From Ferrimicrobium acidiphilum DSM 19497 (GTDB taxonomy: Bacteria; Actinomycetota; Acidimicrobiia; Acidimicrobiales; Acidimicrobiaceae), in contig NZ_JXUW01000028.1 in the NCBI RefSeq assembly GCF_000949255.1, positions 1 through 36,661 of the forward strand: 36,661 nt of DNA, written 5' to 3'. Each line of letters starts with the position of its first letter. The first letter of the stretch is position 1. Below the pieces are notes generated by a model that saw nothing but the letters and a program-made list of their open reading frames with translations, did not search any database and had not been told where the DNA came from. The translations under genes and the position numbers were made by a program. Below, in pieces: positions 35,720-36,661 of this stretch.

Positions 35720-36661
35720 CTAGGCGACCCTTTCGGTTACGGTGACGTCGAACCCGAGAGCCTCGATCCGCTTGGTCAGTCGCTTTACCTGAACAGTTGG
35801 ATCCTTGTGACTCTCGAAGTAATCAGCCCCCAGATCTTGATAGAGTTCGCCATTGGTGAGGAGATGCCAGACGACGTTGAGCATGGAGTTGGCGACCGCA
35901 ACCGCTGCCTTGTTGGGGCCTCGTCGCCTGGCGATTCGTGCATACTGGGCAGATGCGTAGGTTCCCTTTGTGCGTGCCGCCGCCCGGGCAGCCTCTATCA
36001 TCGCACGCCTCAACGACGTAGATCCATGTCTGGTACCTGCTGGCTTTCGCTTGCCGGCTGACTCATAACTAGCAGGTGCTAGTCCAGCCCAGGCACATAG
36101 ATGTTCAGCAGTTGGGAACCTCGACATATCACCTCCAGTCTCAGCTATGATCACCTGAGCTGTGATGGTAGAGATTCCCGGAATAGATGCGACCAAGGCG
36201 ACGGCAGGCTCAAAAGGGAGGAGACGCTCGCAGATCTCTTGGGTGAGTGCCCCGATAGCAGAGTCCAGATAGTCGATATGGTCGATGATCTGTTTGGCGA
36301 CGAAGGCATGGTGGGCTCCGAAGTGTCCATAGAGTGCCTCCTCGAGTTGAGGGATCTTGGCCCGCATCCTGGACTTGGCCATCTGGGCCAGAACTGCGGG
36401 ATCTCGTTCTCCCGCAATGAGGGCCTCGATGATCTCCCTCGATGAGGCGCTCCATACCGCAGAGGCGACCGAGGTGAGCTTGATGCCAGCATCTTGGAGA
36501 ACCTTCTCGAGGCGTTGGATCTCCCTCGCCCTGGCATCGACCTGGGTCTTGCGATATCGGGTCAACTCAGCAAAGTTCACGGATCTCAGGTGGAGGCACA
36601 AAGCTTGGTCGTACCATGCCATGGGCTGCGACATCTGCGAGCCACTCGGCATCCGAGAGAT
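35720..36661 (-). pseudogene. IS110-family transposase, frameshifted and cut by window edge
   Basis: Recognisable as IS110/IS116/IS902 type: LTRYRKTQVDARAREIQRLE, EALIAGERDPAVLA, then the transposase_20 domain with SIPGISTITAQVIIAETG, FPTAEHLCAWAGLAP and the Ser-bearing GTRHGSTSLRRAMIEAA. Upstream of about 36575 the family sequence switches frame: DAEWLADVAAHGM and VRPSFVPPPEIREL are readable in another minus-strand frame that stops at TGA, which then joins LTRYRK in the main frame. One extra base at about 36569-36576 explains this. The N-terminal RuvC-like DEDD domain lies beyond the window. Probably inactive. Confidence 0.88.

Noticed and set aside
1-36661. CRISPR arrays, tRNA or rRNA genes
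   Set aside because: No regularly spaced repeats were seen, and no stretch had the T-loop and acceptor features of a tRNA. A dedicated tRNA scan would be needed to be sure.

Overview
The window looks like chromosomal DNA of a mid-GC (mid-50s percent by eye) actinobacterium. Actinobacterial markers are a DUF1707 protein, an NDMA-type zinc alcohol dehydrogenase, a menaquinone (men) gene set, and several starts that look leaderless (TANNNT 6-7 nt before the start codon). My best guess is an acidophilic iron-oxidising member of Acidimicrobiia such as Ferrimicrobium; this is an inference from overall feel, not a proven placement.

Layout. Positions 1-1279 are transposon debris: the middle of a DUF4338 (DruA-like/transposase-associated) gene running off the left edge on the minus strand, butted against a 5'-truncated IS3-type transposase on the plus strand. 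Positions 1566-5326 hold an alpha/beta hydrolase whose start codon appears to be lost (GTA), a small Cys/His protein coupled to it, a 74-residue conserved-looking small protein, and a large secreted lipoprotein with BNR-like repeats. Positions 5956-9435 hold RNase D, a flavin-reductase-like protein, a HIT hydrolase and tyrosyl-tRNA synthetase, tightly packed with overlapping ends. Positions 9432-15257 are a menaquinone block (menD, menH, menA, menB, menE) split between both strands; menF and menC are not in the window. Positions 15687-23174 hold an APC permease, an SDR oxidoreductase, a YyaL/SPATA20-type thioredoxin-fold protein coupled to an unknown gene, and a cellulose-synthase-like glycosyltransferase with two PilZ signatures. 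Positions 23953-30242 hold an AhpD-like peroxidase-related protein, the DUF1707 protein, the alcohol dehydrogenase and dnaE. Positions 30650-33849 hold a peptidase S51 gene interrupted by an in-frame TGA, an amidase-like protein lacking the catalytic lysine, an overlapping unknown gene and queF. From 33975 to the right edge are an ISL3 element with a frameshifted transposase and an IS110-family transposase, also frameshifted.

How the genes work together. The men genes take isochorismate-derived intermediates to demethylmenaquinone: MenD, MenH, (MenC absent), MenE, MenB, then MenA. menD overlaps tyrS, so quinone synthesis and tRNA charging share a transcript. No CRISPR array, rRNA or tRNA was recognised. 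The most unusual points are the GTA start of the hydrolase, the shared CATG start of two divergent genes, the dual PilZ glycosyltransferase, the amidase-like pseudoenzyme and the broken S51 gene. I did not find a clearly new defence or metabolic system.
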